Position numbers and translations under genes: made by a program
Notes under the pieces: generated by a model
The model's input: only the letters and a program-made list of their open reading frames with translations
Database searches by the model: none
Told to the model about the DNA's origin: nothing
Part shown: positions 61,701 through 64,000 of the stretch, piece by piece
Layout of the letters: each line of letters opens with the position of its first letter
Numbering within the stretch: position 1 is the first letter of the stretch
Origin: Erythrophleum ivorense
Lineage: Eukaryota > Streptophyta > Magnoliopsida > Fabales > Fabaceae
Length of the DNA stretch: 64,000 nt
Direction of reading: 5' to 3'
Assembly: GCA_026724425.1 (NCBI GenBank)
Contig: JAIUCV010001090.1
Location: 121,701 to 185,700 of the forward strand

Positions 61701-63621
61701 TTGAGAGCTTACGTTTGTTGTGTATGAGTTTATGTGACAAGGAAAATATTTTATGTATGCCCATTGATAGCTTGAGTGTCATGCATGCATTTATTGACAT
61801 GTATATGCATCCATTATGTATGTTTGAAAGAGTTAAGAGCTATTGGGATTCTTTGAATCTCACTCTTCCCCCTTTTCCATCTAACCATGTATAGGTGAAG
61901 TTCAAGGAAGCAAGAATAGAGTCCAAGATATATGAGTTACCACACTTTGACAATAGAATAGATTTTAATGCAATGTAATGTCAAAATATGTATGTAGGAG
62001 TATTTTATGGCTTGTAAACTATCGAGCATACATAAAAGTATGTGGATATCATGTATGAATGGAAACTAGAACCAAATGTATGTTTATGTGAATTTTTACC
62101 ATCCATGTGCTAGTGTAGACATGTGTATGATTGCAAGTGGCAAGGCTCATTGAGTTCCATGATGATTTGAACCATTTGGCTTGCTTCCCTAGGTTGCAAT
62201 GGTGCTTTGGGATGTGCCCAAATGGCTATAGATGGTTAAGAAGGTCATTTGGTAGTATTATGCACTATTACGAACTTCCATTTTGACCATTTCTTGAGCT
62301 AAACTAAAGTCTAACCAAATGAGTGAGTTTTTCCATGAAATTTGGCCAACAAGTAGGTCTTATCTAGAGCTTTTTATAGAGCTAAAGAGCACTCAACTTG
62401 GAGTTCTAGAGAATTTATTCTAATTTTTCAAAGTTGGCCAAATTATGCAGAAATGGTATGGTCACTATTCATTTGGTCAATTTACAGGCATAAACTAGAC
62501 ATCATAAGCTTTCCATAGCCACTAAAATCACCTCATTTGGAGCTCTGTGGAAGGAGAAATGAATTTTTGAAGTTGCATGATAGTACCAATAATGTAGCCT
62601 AACCTAAGTTACTGTCAATTAATTTTCATGGGTTTAAGCCACGGTATTGGTCTAGAATTATTTTTAATCAAAACTAGACATCTACATCTTGCTAGAATGG
62701 TATGGTTTGCTTGATTTCTATTTTTCTAGAATTAGTTATAAATTTTCAAAATTTGTATCAGAAGGTTGGAATCTGAACCTGAGACTAAACCATTAATTTT
62801 GTGACATGTAGCCTAAAACCTGAGGTTCTTAAGATATTTTGTGATGGTTATGACTTGTATAGATGTATTATGAATAGAAAATGATATTGATGAGTTCACA
62901 TGGTCCATGGGGCATGAATTAAAGAAATGAGATCTTACATAATGCAATTAATATTATTAAATTTATTGCCTTTTCATGTGAGGTGCATGGTTTCTTGCAT
63001 TTGTGCTCCCATCTGTATGAAATGAATTAAGATGGATAATGAGACCATAGTATAATAGCTAAGAGGTTAAGGTATTACATTAGCTCTCAAGGAATTGTTT
63101 ACAAGTGAGGTAACTAGGGTTAATATTAAATTTCATGTATATCTCTACTTTAATTTTATATTTTCTGCACATGTATAATTTTGAAATACATAATGAAGGG
63201 TTGGCTATATGATATATTATGAATAGACCTTGTGTGTCTACGGTAGAGCTGTGGTGTATCTGCCACCCATGCATTATGCTTTGATTGGGCACTAGGTTGT
63301 GATCAAACCCTTAAATGCACTAAGCCTAACTTGTGCTCATTGGGGAGTGGGTGCCATGAATGGGCCTCTCCCGATATTATTAGCTATTAACATGTTAGAT
63401 GTAATTGCTAGTATGGGATAAAAGTCACCAATAGCCTAATTATTTTATTTGCTAATATGACTGGTATATTTTTCTCATGCTAATATGATTTCATGCATAT
63501 ATGTTAATTAAATTGGAATATATAAATGGAATTTACCCTTGGTTACTGAGATTTGCATCTCGCCCTATTTCATAGGATAATACTTTCAGCTGAAGGCTTT
63601 TCAGGTAAGGATAAGGGAAAG

Positions 63622-64000
63622 TGATGTTTGTTAATTTCCATATACTTTTCCCCCTCTAATTATGTATTTTGATGATAAATTATGGCTTAAATGATTTTAA
63701 TTGAAGGATAATTGAGTTATTGGCCATTTCTGTACTCAAGGAATTTATTTACAAAATTTTTGAATTTTCATGCATAAATTTCTTTAACTAATTTTGTGAA
63801 TATTCCTACTTGATTTTTCTCACTCTTTTGTGCAGATTTTGAATGGTAATTGGAGCTTGAATGGGAAATTGATTTGAAGAAGAGATGAAGGCTTCATGTG
63901 TGCAATTTGAGGGAAAGAATAAATGGTTCATATTTTTAATAATTTTTGGAAAAAAAAAGAAAAAAAAAAGGGAGAAGGATGATGTGCACCTGGAATCATG
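63622..64000 (+). mobile_element. family C LTR (C2), start only
   Basis: Begins TGATGTTTGTTAATTTCC, inserted in B6 after ggtaaggataagggaaag. The first about 280 bp follow C1 (7635-7915), including ctcttttgtgcagattt and gatgaaggcttcatgtg. An A-rich run interrupted by a single G lies at about 63950-63970. The remainder is outside the window, so it cannot be told whether this is a solo LTR or a complete element. Confidence 0.65.

Larger units (their letters stand above)
56140..63079 (+). mobile_element. family A solo LTR (A11) interrupted by A12
   Basis: Starts TATAACATCTGGTTCC at 56140 (first G lost) and ends AGGTATTACA at 63079. The TSD is ttggc (56135-56139) and ttagc (63080-63084), one transition apart. 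Own sequence 56140-57157 plus 60641-63079 is about 3.46 kb. Joining the flanks restores B text matching 24355-24390 in B2. Minisatellite 61540-61700 of the intact-core subtype, hairpin about 61848-61862. Confidence 0.8.
47453..64000 (+). mobile_element. family B LTR (B6) hosting several insertions; runs to the window end
   Basis: Starts TATAACACCTCAAAATTAATT at 47453, only 10 bp after the inverted B5 ends. Own pieces are 47453-47657, 55403-56139, 63085-63621. They join into the usual B order: gcccaa-rich block (55400-55540), leader, the ggtagagctgtggtgtatctgcc block (63241-63263), hairpin (63546-63562) and ttcagctgaagg (63587-63598). Insertions are the A10/TRIM/A8 composite (47658-55397), the A11/A12 nest (56140-63079) and a C element from 63622. 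The 3' end lies beyond the window. Confidence 0.75.

Overview
This window looks like nuclear DNA of a seed plant, probably a eudicot; the genus cannot be told from the sequence. It is AT-rich, has no intact protein-coding gene on either strand, and is almost entirely a pile of nested long-terminal-repeat (LTR) retrotransposon remains. The longest open frames are about 110 codons, lie inside repeats and resemble no known protein. The one recognisable coding remnant is the decayed C-terminal end of a Ty3/Gypsy integrase with a chromodomain-like tail (minus strand, about 38257-38768).

Four recurring LTR families were worked out by comparing copies and finding 5-bp target-site duplications (TSDs). 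Family A (LTR about 3.5-3.85 kb, TGTAAYATCTGG...TGTTACA) has full-length or nearly full-length copies at 3261-16635, 10123-13950, 18473-22181, 28188-31666, 34659-38206 (minus), 42488-46303 (minus), 47658-51205, 51429-55154, 56140-63079 and 57158-60635. The copy at 34659-38206 is preceded on its strand by a polypurine tract and the Gypsy pol end, which identifies A as the LTR of a Del/Tekay-type chromovirus. Family B (about 2.85 kb, TGTAACACC...TTACA) is at 4628-14420, 17221-26727, 23312-26140, about 26850-32361 (minus), 41611-47442 (minus) and from 47453. Family C (2.48 kb, TGAT...CA) is at 7635-10117 and starts again at 63622. Family D is represented by 32362-33950 and pieces at 2900-3260 and 16641-17220. 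Smaller guests are a 579-bp hAT-type MITE (4989-5567) and a TRIM-like mini-retrotransposon (51206-55397) split by an A copy.

Layout: 1-3260 is old A/D material. 3261-16635 is an A LTR holding a B LTR, which in turn holds the MITE, a C LTR and another A LTR. 17221-26727 is a B LTR holding an A LTR and a B LTR. 26850-34658 is an inverted B remnant cut by A and D copies. 34659-39172 is an internally deleted chromovirus. 39173-41610 is a poorly resolved, possibly Copia-derived stretch. 41611-47442 is an inverted B with an inverted A inside. 47453 to the end is a B LTR carrying an A/TRIM/A composite, an A-in-A nest and a truncated C.

Nearly every resolved element is a solo LTR with its own TSD. 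Unequal or intra-element recombination has therefore removed almost all internal domains, while the LTR shells accumulated by repeated nesting. Within the LTRs, several copies keep regulatory-looking structure: TATA boxes followed by plant telo-box motifs, a roughly 30-bp minisatellite, a short hairpin module shared between families, and (in B) a CpG-rich array of GCCGCGGC-like palindromes.
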